64,000 nt of DNA from Lactuca virosa (lineage: Eukaryota; Streptophyta; Magnoliopsida; Asterales; Asteraceae). Of this stretch, positions 21,630 to 30,320 are shown one piece after another. The notes under the pieces were generated by a model. It searched no databases. It saw only the letters and a list, made by a program, of their open reading frames with translations, and had not been told where the DNA came from. A program made the translations under genes and the position numbers. The stretch is from contig CAKMRJ010005745.1 in NCBI GenBank assembly GCA_928212115.1, positions 79,209,362 through 79,273,361 of the forward strand, given 5' to 3'. Within the stretch, counting starts at the first letter, position 1; every line of letters begins with the position of its first letter.

Positions 21630-21899
21630 CTAGACTTCGTCCTCGAAGTCCATAGCTGTGAATAGATCGGGATAATGCTCCCGCATCTCCTCCTCCGGCT
21701 CCCAAGTCCATTCGGAGCCCCTTCGGTGCTGCCATTGAACCTTCACCAGCTTCACCTCCTTGTTCCGAAGATCCTTCGTCTTCCTATCTAAGATGGCAAC
21801 CGGCCTCTCGATGTAGTTCAGGCTCCTATCTACCTGAATATCGTCCAACGAAACGACTACGTACTCGTTAGTGACACACTTCCGAAGCCGTGCTAAAAT
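21630..21899 (-). pseudogene. Chromodomain-like C-terminus of pol (outer gypsy)
   Basis: The frame contains LDDIQVDRSLNYIERPVAIL, then DRKTKDLRNKEVKLVKVQWQ, HRRGSEWTWEPEEEM and YPDLFTAMDFEDEV, the C-terminal chromodomain-like segment typical of chromoviruses. It starts just after LRKCVTNEYVVV. The sequence upstream jumps directly to the integrase core (HFSTA), so the integrase C-terminal half has been deleted. Confidence 0.88.
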
Positions 21900-22345
21900 G
21901 TACCTGAGTGCCCAGTTCCTCGTGGAACTTCTTCCAGAACCTGGATGTAAACCGAACATCCCTGGCAGAGACTACCGACACTGGCACCCCGTGTCTAGCC
22001 ACCACCTCTCGTACATAAATATCCGCCAACTTCTCTGCTGATATACTCTCAGAAATTGGAATGAAGTGGGTACTCTTCGTCTGTCTGTCCACGATTACCC
22101 ATATGGCATCCACACCCCGCGCCGTCTTCGGTAACTTCGTGATGAAGTCTATAGTGATATCTTCCTATTTCCACATGGAAATAGGTAGCGGTTGAACCTT
22201 GCCATGAGGCCGCTGATGCTCGGCCTTGACCTTCCTGCACGTCAAGCACCGCTCCACAAACCAGGCGATCTCCCGCTTCATCCAGGGCCACCAATAAATC
22301 AGTCTCAAGTCTCTATACATTTTTGTAGCCCCTGGGTGAATAGAG
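21900..22345 (-). pseudogene. Integrase core fragment (outer gypsy)
   Basis: Pieces in two frames cover the zinc-motif end (WWPWMKREIAWFVERCLTCRKVKAEHQRPHG) and the core: DFITKLPKTARGVDAIWVIVDRQTKSTHF, then VSARDVRFTSRFWKKFHEELGT. The second catalytic aspartate region reads SARD where SDRD is usual, so the first D of the motif is lost. The glutamate region (QSERTIQTLEDM) is deleted. A frameshift lies near 22165-22180 and a solo LTR interrupts the frame at 22346. Confidence 0.85.
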
Positions 22346-23119
22346 TGTTGGATATAGTGTCTAAGTCCATAACTTTATTTGGTATGTACTTGACCTGACC
22401 CGGCATGGTCCATTTGGGTTGCATGGCATTGCAATACTTGGATAGACTAAATGAAAGAAAGGACACTTGCGATTATTAATATATTATAAGTTCTAATATA
22501 TTAATAATAGTATTATTTAATTAGTATTGATCAAGTATTAATTTAGAATTAATTTGGTGATCAAAATGAGACTAATTAAATACATAGGGTTGATTATGAC
22601 AATCATCTAATCTTTTATGGTGGATTCATGATCCATGGTTTATGGTGTTGGGTTATAACCATTTGGAGCTCCATGGATATGGGAGTTACAAACCCATGGA
22701 TCATTAGAAATGAAGAGTCATGACAATTAAGGGCATTCATGTGTAAACCCTAATTCTGACAACACTATAAAAGGAACCCTATAGCTAGCAAAATCGGCCA
22801 CTAGTTGAGTTCTAAGAGGGCATAACCGATTTTGAGTGTTAGTGACATTCTCTCAAGTTATTCCAAGTCTTGTGGTGTTGTGTGAAGCATTTGAGGCACA
22901 ACATTTGGGGTGCTAGGCTCACAAAGTCTTCAAGGAATCCAAGCAACAAGAAAGGTATGTACTTCTACTAGTTTTTATATTACATATTCCCCATGCCATG
23001 CTAGTTAGGAAGTAAACCTTGAAAAATCAAATTTGCATGTATATTAGAGAAAACATAGATTCAAGGTTTATAGGGTTGCATGTACACCATAGGAGTGTTA
23101 GAATGCTCAAAACCCATCA
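22346..23119 (+). mobile_element. Solo LTR of a Ty1/copia element
   Basis: This 774-bp sequence begins TGTTGGATATAGTGTCTAAG and ends AAAACCCATCA. It matches the 794-bp LTRs of the copia element at 36386-44166 along its length, at lower identity. TAGAG flanks it on both sides (22341-22345 and 23120-23124). No internal sequence is present, so it is the product of LTR-LTR recombination. The chromovirus integrase frame continues across it once one base is added at the join. Confidence 0.92.
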
Positions 23120-23124
23120 TAGAG

Positions 23125-23665
23125 AACTTGGAATTGTGTGCTCCTCTAATATCTTATGTCTCACTCCTCCAGTTACCGGTACCCACACTCGGCCACACTG
23201 TGTCAATAGGCCGCAGCTATCCTTGACAAACAAAGGATACTGTCCCTGAATCCGCTCTATCTTACAGTTCTCCTTCTTCACCCCCTCGACCTGAGCCTCC
23301 TTGATCATATCCAACAATGGATAGATCACGGTCATCCTCAAACAAACATTCCAAATCGGGGAACCTGCCGCCTTGCGGCTCAAAGCATCGGCTACCATGT
23401 TGGCCTTCCCGGGATGGTATAAAATCTCACAATCATAGTCCTTCAGTACATCCAACCACCTCATCTGTATCATGTTGAGGTTCTGCTGATCCATCAAATA
23501 CTTCAAACTCTTGTGATCAGTATAGATGGTGCACCTCACTCCATACAAGTAATGCCTCCAAATCTTGAGGGCGAACACCACTGCCCCCAATTTCAGGTCG
23601 TGAGTGGGGTAATTCGCCTCATGAGGATTTAACTGCCTCAAGGCGTAAGCTATCACATGCCCCAT
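23125..23665 (-). pseudogene. RNase H and integrase N-terminus (outer gypsy)
   Basis: The frame runs from GHVIAYALRQLNPHEANYPT through LKLGAVVFALKIWRHYLYGV, YTDHKSLKYLMDQQNLNM and DYDCEILYHPGKANMVADALSRK (RNase H and linker). It ends in VWVPVTGGVRHKILEEH at the start of the integrase zinc motif. The histidine of the zinc motif is next to the solo LTR insertion, where a one-base deletion changes the frame. It would remove RNA from the RNA-DNA hybrid in the living element. Confidence 0.88.
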
Positions 23666-23682
23666 CTACATCAGTATTTCAC

Positions 23683-24561
23683 CTAACCCTGAAATCGATG
23701 TGTCACAGTATACCACCAAAAATCATCTAACCCCTCGGGTAGTACTAGAATCGGAGCCTCGAATAACCTCCGTCTCATGGTCTCAAAAGCCAACTGCTGA
23801 TCCGTACCCCATCGAAACGTCACATTCTTCTTGGTCAAGCGGGTCAAAGGCACAACAATCTTGGAGAAATCCTGGATGAATCTCTGATAATAGCCCGCTA
23901 GACCCAAGAAGCTGCAGATCTCGGAAGCATTCCTCGGTACTTCCCATTGCATCACTGCCTCAACCTTGGCTGGATCAACCGAAATTCCCTCCTGGTTGAT
24001 GATGTGCCCCAAAAACTGTACCTCCCGCAGCCAAAAATCACACTTGGAGACCTTGGCATACAGCCTCTCCGCCCTCATCTCCAATACCTCCCTCAGATGC
24101 TGCTCGTGCTGCTCCTTGGTCTTAGAGTAGACTAGGATATCATCAATAAAAACGATCACCGACCGATCCAGCATCAGTCTACACACCCTGTTCATGAGGT
24201 CCATGAACGTTGTTGGGTCATTGGTGAGCCCAAACGGCATCACCACAAAATCGTAATGCCCATACCGAGTCCTGAAAGATGTCTTCGGTATGTCCTCATC
24301 CCGAATCCTCATCTGATGGTATCCCGACCGAAGATCAATCTTGGAAAACCAAGACGCACCCTATAGCTGATCGAACAAATCATCGATCCTCGGTAGCGGA
24401 TAACGGTTTTTCACCGTTAGTTTGTTCAGCTCTCGATAATCAATTCACATCCTGTGTGATCCATCCTTCTTTTTCACGAACAGGATCGAAGCTCCCCATG
24501 GGGAACTGCTCGGACGGATAAATCCCCGGTCTACCAGCTCCTGAAGTTGCGTAGATAGCTC
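23683..24561 (-). pseudogene. Reverse transcriptase (outer gypsy)
   Basis: The open part (23683-24312) has DIPKTSFRTRYGHYDFVVMPFGL, the catalytic box FIDDILVYS (about residues 55-63) and FLGHIINQEGISVDPAKVEAV, followed by the thumb FLGLAGYYQRFIQDFSKI. The N-terminal part (24313-24561) holds the segments before the catalytic aspartate, broken by TAG after DQL (24373-24375 region) and by TGA in HRM-stop-IDYREL. A TAG at 24562-24564 separates it from the protease frame where the related element at 49330 has CAG. Confidence 0.87.
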
Positions 24562-25419
24562 CTACATCTCGAACGGTGCTAGTCGGTATGGTGCCTTTGC
24601 TATCGGAGCGGCACCCGACACCAACTCAATACGAAACTCCACCTGGCTCTCTAGAGGCACTCCTGGTAATTCCTCGAGAAAAACATCCCGAAATTCCTGT
24701 ACAACCGGCACACTGCCCACATCTGTCATGGTCTCAACCCTCGTATCTGAGATATAAGCCAAAAATCTCGTACATCCCCGCTGCAGAAATCTCCTCGCCC
24801 TCGCAGCCAAACAGAGGTTCGGCCCCTGCGAGGCCCTCACACCATGTATAACTAGTTCTCCCCCATTTGGGGTTCGAACCCTCACTAAATGGCGCTCGCA
24901 ATTGATCATGGCCCCATTAGCCCCCAACCAATCCATCCTAACAATCATTTTCAGCCCTCGCAACGATATCAGAACCAAGTCAACGCAGAACCTCTCTCCA
25001 AGCACATTTAGGACACAGTCCTGATACACCCTCGCAGCACTCACAGTGCGGTCGTCGGCAATCTCAACCTCAAGAAGGGAATCCAGAGTTCCCGACACAT
25101 CCCGAAACTTCTTGCTAAGCGCAAGAGACACGAACGATTGGGTAGCACCCGAATTAAACAAAACATGAGCCGACATACCATTGACCAAAAAGGTCCCTAT
25201 ACATAAACATAATGCACATATAAGCAATACAAATAAATAGAGAGTAGAGAAGAATAAACACATACCAGCCACAACATCTGGCGCTTCTCGAGCCTCCTCG
25301 GTAGTCAGCTGAAATGCATGGCTCTTCACCGCTGGAGCATCCGCCTTATCAGGGCGGCCATCCATAATCCTCATCGTGGCGGGCGCAGGTGCCGCTACTG
25401 CTCCTCCCCCTCCCTGCAA
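24562..25419 (-). CDS. Protease region with in-frame intron (outer gypsy)
   Basis: The frame runs from the end of Gag (LTTEEAREAPDVVAG) through a hydrophobic stretch of 23 residues to GTFLVNGMSAHVLFNSGATQSFVS. The aspartic protease motif is LFNSGAT where LFDSGA is usual, so the catalytic D is changed to N and the enzyme would be dead. The frame continues through DWLGANGAMINC and ends at VPLESQVEFRIELVSGAAPIAKAPYRLAP, just before RT. The hydrophobic stretch coincides with a 69-bp GT-AG segment (25197-25265) that I interpret as an intron. Confidence 0.8.
   Translation of the reverse strand: MQGGGGAVAAPAPATMRIMDGRPDKADAPAVKSHAFQLTTEEAREAPDVVAGMCLFFSTLYLFVLLICALCLCIGTFLVNGMSAHVLFNSGATQSFVSLALSKKFRDVSGTLDSLLEVEIADDRTVSAARVYQDCVLNVLGERFCVDLVLISLRGLKMIVRMDWLGANGAMINCERHLVRVRTPNGGELVIHGVRASQGPNLCLAARARRFLQRGCTRFLAYISDTRVETMTDVGSVPVVQEFRDVFLEELPGVPLESQVEFRIELVSGAAPIAKAPYRLAPFEM
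25197..25265 (-). other. Putative 69-bp spliceosomal intron in gag-pol
   Basis: On the minus strand the segment begins GTATGTG, is T-rich, and ends TTATGTATAG. Removing it joins GTG-GCT-G to GG-ACC-TTT, giving VAGTF, the continuous reading expected here. Its length is a multiple of three, so it can also be read through. The equivalent 65-bp segment in the 49330 element is not a multiple of three and contains stops, yet its removal also gives VAGTF. Confidence 0.7.
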
Positions 25420-25437
25420 CCTCGTAAAATCGGCCTT

Positions 25438-25758
25438 TTAGTGGCCAGTCTGGTTGCAGTGGAAACATATCAAGCCCTTCTTGGGGCAATCCCTGCTCAA
25501 GTGGCCCTGTTGGCCACATGCGTAACACCCTGAGCTTGATGTACGACAAGCCCCACCATGCGATTTACCGCAATTGGCACACCATCCTTGGCCCTGCTGG
25601 CCCCCGCTGGAAGTGTCTGAGGTCTTAGGCTTTTTAGCCTGAGCCACCGCTGACTGTGCCTTCTCCGACTTCCGCTTGGTGCGGAAGTCCAACTCCATCT
25701 CCCGCTCACGGGCCTTCTCCACCATCTCATTCAGGGTTTTGCACCCTGTAAAGCTCAC
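25438..25758 (-). pseudogene. Gag C-terminus with zinc knuckle (outer gypsy)
   Basis: The frame begins MSFTGCKTLNEMVEKARERE, continues through a basic linker, and holds CANCGKSHGGAC and CYACGQQGHLSRDC (CX2CX4HX4C). A third partial knuckle, CFHCNQTGH, is cut by a stop codon. It is the nucleocapsid part of Gag, separated from the capsid part by a stop near 25759. Confidence 0.88.
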
Positions 25759-25778
25759 AAACTCCTAAATATCATCCC

Positions 25779-26456
25779 TTAGCATGGAATGATACCTCGT
25801 CCTCTGCATTCCTCATCAGTATCATACTGTGGGATCAACAACGCTCGCTCCCGAAACTTGGCGGTGATCTCCACCACAGTCTCGATAGTCCGCTGGAGCT
25901 CCTGGAACTCCCTCACCATCCGCTGCACGTCTATAGCCGGTGCAAACTCCAAGTCAAATTGTCGAACAAACTCGGCCCATGTCATCTCATCCACACTGGC
26001 TGCTCCCACCTGGCTGGTCACCTCTCCCCACCAATCCCGGACTCTGTCCCTTAGCATACATGAAGCAAAACCCACCTTTGCCGCATCAGGGCAAGAAATC
26101 GTACGATGGGCATTCTCAATGTCCACGACCCATCGTCGACTAACAATGAGGTCCCTGACCCTGAAAAATTTCGGCGCTCCACACACCTTGAACTCACGAA
26201 ACGAGGGAGTTCGGGCCCCGATCTGGCCCGCAACAATCTCGGCTCTGAATGACCTGAGCCTCTCCTCCATAATCTCTATAATACCCTCCTTCACCATCCC
26301 AAATATCACTGGGGTAGCGTCAAGGATGCCCTTCATAACCTCTGTTGCAATGATCTCGTGCAACCTCTCATCAATGGGCTCTGCACCGCCGCCCGATCCG
26401 GATCCAGATCCTGATCCCGATCCTAATCCCCCTGTCCCAAATCGTGTCACCACCAT
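25779..26456 (-). CDS. Gag capsid region (outer gypsy)
   Basis: I place the start at 26456 (MVVTRF) because it aligns with MVGTRH at the start of Gag in the 49330 element and follows the same TTTCAG word. The N-terminus carries a glycine-serine run encoded by a short GATCC-type microsatellite (about 26390-26425). The capsid segment includes RDRVRDWWGEV..MTWAEFVRQFDLEFAP and FQELQRTIETVVEI, the retrotransposon Gag domain seen in Ty3/gypsy elements. A frameshift after QYDTDEE ends it early. It would assemble the virus-like particle. Confidence 0.87.
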   Translation of the reverse strand: MVVTRFGTGGLGSGSGSGSGSGGGAEPIDERLHEIIATEVMKGILDATPVIFGMVKEGIIEIMEERLRSFRAEIVAGQIGARTPSFREFKVCGAPKFFRVRDLIVSRRWVVDIENAHRTISCPDAAKVGFASCMLRDRVRDWWGEVTSQVGAASVDEMTWAEFVRQFDLEFAPAIDVQRMVREFQELQRTIETVVEITAKFRERALLIPQYDTDEECRGRGIIPC

Positions 26457-26474
26457 GCTGAACTGAAATGTCAT

Positions 26475-27129
26475 AAACCATAATAATCAGGACATATGTA
26501 TAAGGGATCTTCCCACACCGGTCCTCCTTAGAGCTGTCAGATCTAACATTGGTTCGGGTACAGGTCCTGTGCTTTCAGTAGTACGGGCCCAATACTACCT
26601 TCCACACCTACCTGTACCTTTTCCCAAGGCTCTACCTGATAACTCCAATTCGTCCCAAAATAAATCATATACCACAAACCACCGCATAACCCAAATCCCA
26701 GGCTCTCCTAAGATTTACTCTACCCACATCAAACAAACCAATCATAACAGGTTGCCTTTATGCATACAAATTATACATAGAAAAGGGTCAAATAGACTTT
26801 CGAATAAAAGATTCTACCCTAAGACCACAACCAGACAAGGAACAGGAAATAAGGCCAAATCAATCATTCTAAGGCTATAAGCTCCTAAACGTATACAATT
26901 TTAGAAGCATACACATAGCAAGTTTCATACGATTATCAAGCTCAAATATCAGTATAACATGGCTTAGACATTGGGGAACTACTTACTTGGCTCGACCGAT
27001 CACGCACGTTGCACTCTCCTCTTTTCATTCCTTAAAAGTTTTTAACTTTTATTTTTGAAAACAATTTTACCATTTCCTTAGTTTGAGTCCTGACACACCC
27101 GAGAGTGTGCCCGAATCCCTCATACCAAG
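26475..27129 (-). other. Leader of the outer gypsy element
   Basis: Non-coding sequence between PBS and Gag. It contains the conserved ggtcctgtgctttcagtagt segment (26561-26580) whose counterpart is in the 49330 element at about 51480-51520. On the minus strand Gag is preceded by GACATTTCAG, which looks like a 3' splice site six bases before the ATG. No other feature is visible. Confidence 0.7.
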
Positions 27130-27141
27130 GCTCTGATACCA
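27130..27141 (-). other. Primer-binding site of the outer gypsy element
   Basis: The minus strand reads TGGTATCAGAGC, three bases inside the LTR edge at 27145. It is a perfect initiator tRNA-Met complement. Confidence 0.92.
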
Positions 27142-27144
27142 ACT

Positions 27145-29222
27145 TGTAACGACCCAAATTTTTCAAAAGAAATTTTTCATTTTTAATTAATCAAACCATA
27201 TCCATAACTATGAAATCCCAAAACAATTGTTTTCAAATCCACATTCATTACAACTTTATTTAAAAACATCAGAGTGTCCCATAAAATGTCGGTGAGAGAG
27301 TGCACGTCGTGCCGTAAAGCCTTGCCCTTGCCCTTGGGCTCAGATGTACCTGGAACAAATCCACAAACTGTAAGCTAATGCTTAGTGAGTCCCCCAGAGC
27401 ATACCCCACACACAATCCACATAACACATACCATCTTAGCTATCAAGCTACACATATCACATAAGCCATGCATACTAATATATAAGGATGTCGTGGGCTC
27501 CCCCCAGGGTCTTATACCTTCATGCCATGGGCTCCCCCATGGTCTTTACCTAGGAATGCCATGGGCTCTCCCACATGGTCTAACATCCAACTGCCCGGGC
27601 TCCCCCCGGGGTCTTCCATGCAATAACATACATAATCAATTATCATATCATATATCAGAGAAGTATCTATCATACTACATAACACATACATAAACATATA
27701 AGGATGCCGTCGGCTCCCCCCAAGGTCTTATACCATCATGTCATGGGCTCCCCCATATGGTCTTATATCCAACTGACACGGGCTCCCCCCGGGGTCTTCA
27801 ATGCAAATATCACATAATCACTAGCATGCCACTTAGCATAAAACTAACTATCATACCACATATCTCTACTACAGCTAGTGTACCACATATCATAAAATGG
27901 GCCAGCCTTGGTGCGTTAGACCCATTGGTATGGTGAGAAGACTCACCTCTGTCCAAAGAATCCGGAAGCTGCTCTCCTAACAGTCCGTAACCACCCTTGC
28001 TGAATAATAATAACATTACTCAAGGTTAGGACTGAACACAATCCAATTGAAGGGTCCAAGCTCCAAATCCTCTCTCAAATGCCAAAAAGTATTTATTTTC
28101 TATTGGGCCCAAAGTCCATGTCTAATTATCATTAATAGGCCTTTTGGCCCAATAAGGCCCAAAGTCCATGTCTAATTATCATTAATGGGCCTCTTGGCCC
28201 AATAAGGCCCTTCCATAACATAAATGGCCTAAAATAGATAAAACGGCCCACTATTCCTAAAATGCAACAAAGTCCAATAACCAAATGGGGCCCAACAGCA
28301 CAAGGCCCAAAACAGATCCAAGCCCATCTGTGGTGCGTACGCTTAGCGTACCACCCTGGTACGCACAGCGTACTGGGTCTATGGGACTTACGCCCAGCGT
28401 ATGCTAGGTTACGCCCAACGTACTAACAGATTAAGCAATTTCTCCATTAAGTGCTTAATACTCGGTTCCCTTACGTCCAAAAGTCATATCTAAGCTTATT
28501 AAGACGACCTAGGGCATAAAGTTGGCAACTTTATGCCTTTGCATGTCTCATATGTTCCCAACACCCCCATTAAGACCTTTTTAAGGTTCTTAACCCATGT
28601 ATGAGGTCAAAACATCCACCAAGACTCCATTTTTATGTTGCAAACGGGCAAAAGAACCTTAGATCTGTCATTTCCATCCTCTGGGGTTGCCCAACTCACA
28701 AGAGGAGATCCAAAATCAACAAAGGGGACAAAACTAGAAAATCCTAGCTAGATCTAGAGATTAAGATGGAAAGGTCCAAGCTTTATACCTCCATAAGCTC
28801 CTCAAGGTCAACAATATGCAGATTCTTGAAGCCAAATGACACTCCAAGCTTCCTTGACAACTTCTCCTTCTTGAATGAACAGTGTAAGGACCACAAATGC
28901 ACTCTTAAAGATCAAAATGCACTCACAAATGGTATTAGGGTTTTCAGAGACGTTTGAAGGTGAAGGAGGCTGTTTAGGGTGAGGCTCGAATGAGTTAAGG
29001 GTGTTTATATAGGTCTCAAGTCCGAAATTTAGGGTTTAGACATCCGGCACGTACGCCCAACGTACTCCTGGTACGCCCAGTGTACGTGCTGCCCCTCCGC
29101 GATTCTCCTTGCCAAGTACGCTAAGCGTACTAATAAGTATGCCCAACGTACTTAAGGGCTTCTTATGTTATATTTGAAATACTTCAAGGGCTACAAGGTC
29201 ATACCTGATTTGGAGTGTTACA
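27145..29222 (-). mobile_element. 5' LTR of the outer gypsy element
   Basis: 2078 bp, starting TGTAACACTC (minus strand, from 29222) and ending GGGTCGTTACA at 27145. The TATA box is at 29004-29013 (CCTATATAAA on the minus strand). Cluster A of GTACGCNNNGCGTAC palindromes lies at 29051-29152, upstream of the TATA box. Cluster B lies at 28337-28402 and the GGGCTCCCC minisatellite at 27485-27805. A ggcccaataaggccc repeat pair occurs at 28138-28210. The short reading frames inside are not genes. Confidence 0.92.
28337..29152. repeat. GTACGC-NNN-GCGTAC palindrome clusters in the outer LTR
   Basis: Cluster B: exact palindromes at 28337-28351 (spacer TTA) and 28359-28373 (ACA), with a near-copy at 28388-28402. 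Cluster A: 29116-29130 (TAA), with near-copies at 29051-29065, 29071-29085 and 29138-29152. Arms are 6 bp and the spacer is 3 bp in all. Cluster A ends about 40 bp upstream of the TATA box. The other LTR keeps cluster A (21441-21520) but has largely lost cluster B. Confidence 0.88.
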
Positions 29223-29227
29223 CACAG

Positions 29228-29309
29228 ATTCTACAGATTATTTCTGGTGGAATTTAGATTCGCAAGGAGATTCCTCTGTAAGGTGTATGAGGAAGCATAT
29301 TGATCGGAG
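29228..29309 (+). pseudogene. LINE fragment 3
   Basis: The 82-bp fragment between two insertions reads DYFWWNLDSQGDSSVRCMRKHID, matching the D-x-W-x-W-x-L-D-x-x-G-x-F-S-V segment that precedes the zinc-binding domain in plant LINE proteins. It begins after the CACAG duplicate and ends in CGGAG, the target duplicate of the copia element. Confidence 0.8.
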
Positions 29310-30306
29310 TGTTGGTTCTATATGCTTAAGAATGATCATAAAATGACATTGGTAATAACATATGATCCTATAGGGTCACACAAATAACAAGTTGACATTT
29401 GAATTAATATTTTTGTATATAATTTTGATTCATATTAAAATATTAGAACTCTTGAACTTGTTATTAAAATGTAACAATAATAATAAGTAAACGTGATTCA
29501 TAAGTGTATGAATTATTTTAAGTTTGGTACTTATATTGTTTAATTATTAAATGATTTAGTTTTTGTGGGATTTATTTATTTAATTTAAAAAGTTAGATTA
29601 AATAAGTAAAACTAACAAATTATACATATATATTGGAAAGTCTTTATAAAATATAAAAGCTAGTTCTTTGAAATAGAAGACTTGGGGTATTAAAGAAGAG
29701 ATAGAATGAGTGTTTCGCAAACTTTCCCTCCTCTCTCTCATGATTTCTTTTATAAGCATTGACACCCACCTTTATGGGTGGTCCAATGCATGTAAAAGCT
29801 TTTATGTTATTCATGATTGATTATTTAATGTGTGGGATGGTTATAAGAGTGAAGGCTTTCATTTTTTCTAATGCTTAAGCATATGAGCGAAATTTTACTC
29901 TCACAAACTCTCTTATTCTCTCTCTAAGTTGTTAGTTGTTAAAAGAAGAGAATGCAAACTCTCTTAAACACCAATAATTCGTTTTTGGGTGTTCAAGCTC
30001 AAGAGGTTGTATTATCAAGAGTTGAAATATCATTCATCTAGTGTTGGAGCTTGTTGGTGGTCTTTCTCTAGATGGATTCTACTTTGAGTTCTTGTCGTCA
30101 TCATCATCGTTCAACCTCCTGTGGGGACCAAAGGACAACAAAGTTTGTTAATACTATCCTTCTATGGTTATTGATTTAAGTCTTGCATGTTCATGTAATG
30201 TGATCCTTTGTCGGATTTTATGATGTTCAAGTTTTATATTAAAAGTCTTTCGTTGCAAACTCAAAGTTTTATGTTTTTAAACTTAATCTTAAACATGTTT
30301 CCATCA
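29310..30306 (+). mobile_element. 5' LTR of copia element 1
   Basis: 997 bp. The first 440 bp match 44417-44752 and the remainder matches 47782-48492, showing exactly where the Helitron entered the other copy. It contains a ctctctcatgat pair and a short CATCATCATC run near 30098 that is greatly expanded in the other LTR. Confidence 0.92.
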
Positions 30307-30308
30307 AT

Positions 30309-30320
30309 TGGTATCAGAGC
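30309..30320 (+). other. Primer-binding site of copia element 1
   Basis: TGGTATCAGAGC, two bases after the LTR end, a perfect initiator tRNA-Met complement. Confidence 0.92.

Larger units (their letters stand above)
10524..29222 (-). mobile_element. Outer Ty3/gypsy chromovirus, minus strand, with nested insertions
   Basis: The element is bounded by 2078-bp LTRs and a CACAG target duplication, and is inserted in the LINE. Read 5' to 3' on the minus strand it has the 5' LTR 27145-29222, PBS 27130-27141, gag, zinc knuckle, protease, RT, RNase H, integrase with a C-terminal chromodomain-like tail, a polypurine tract, and the 3' LTR. The 3' LTR is split (19788-21612 plus 10524-10776) by the inner gypsy element. 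A solo copia LTR interrupts the integrase. The gene order gag-PR-RT-RH-INT and the C-terminal tail place it in the chromoviruses, probably Tekay/Del. It is dead: stops, frameshifts and an integrase deletion are present. Confidence 0.92.

Noticed and set aside
29305..29309. Mismatch CGGAG versus CAGAG as evidence against a single copia 1 insertion
   Set aside because: The LINE protein reading continues across the element and the LTR ends match. One C-to-T type change at a CpG is expected decay.
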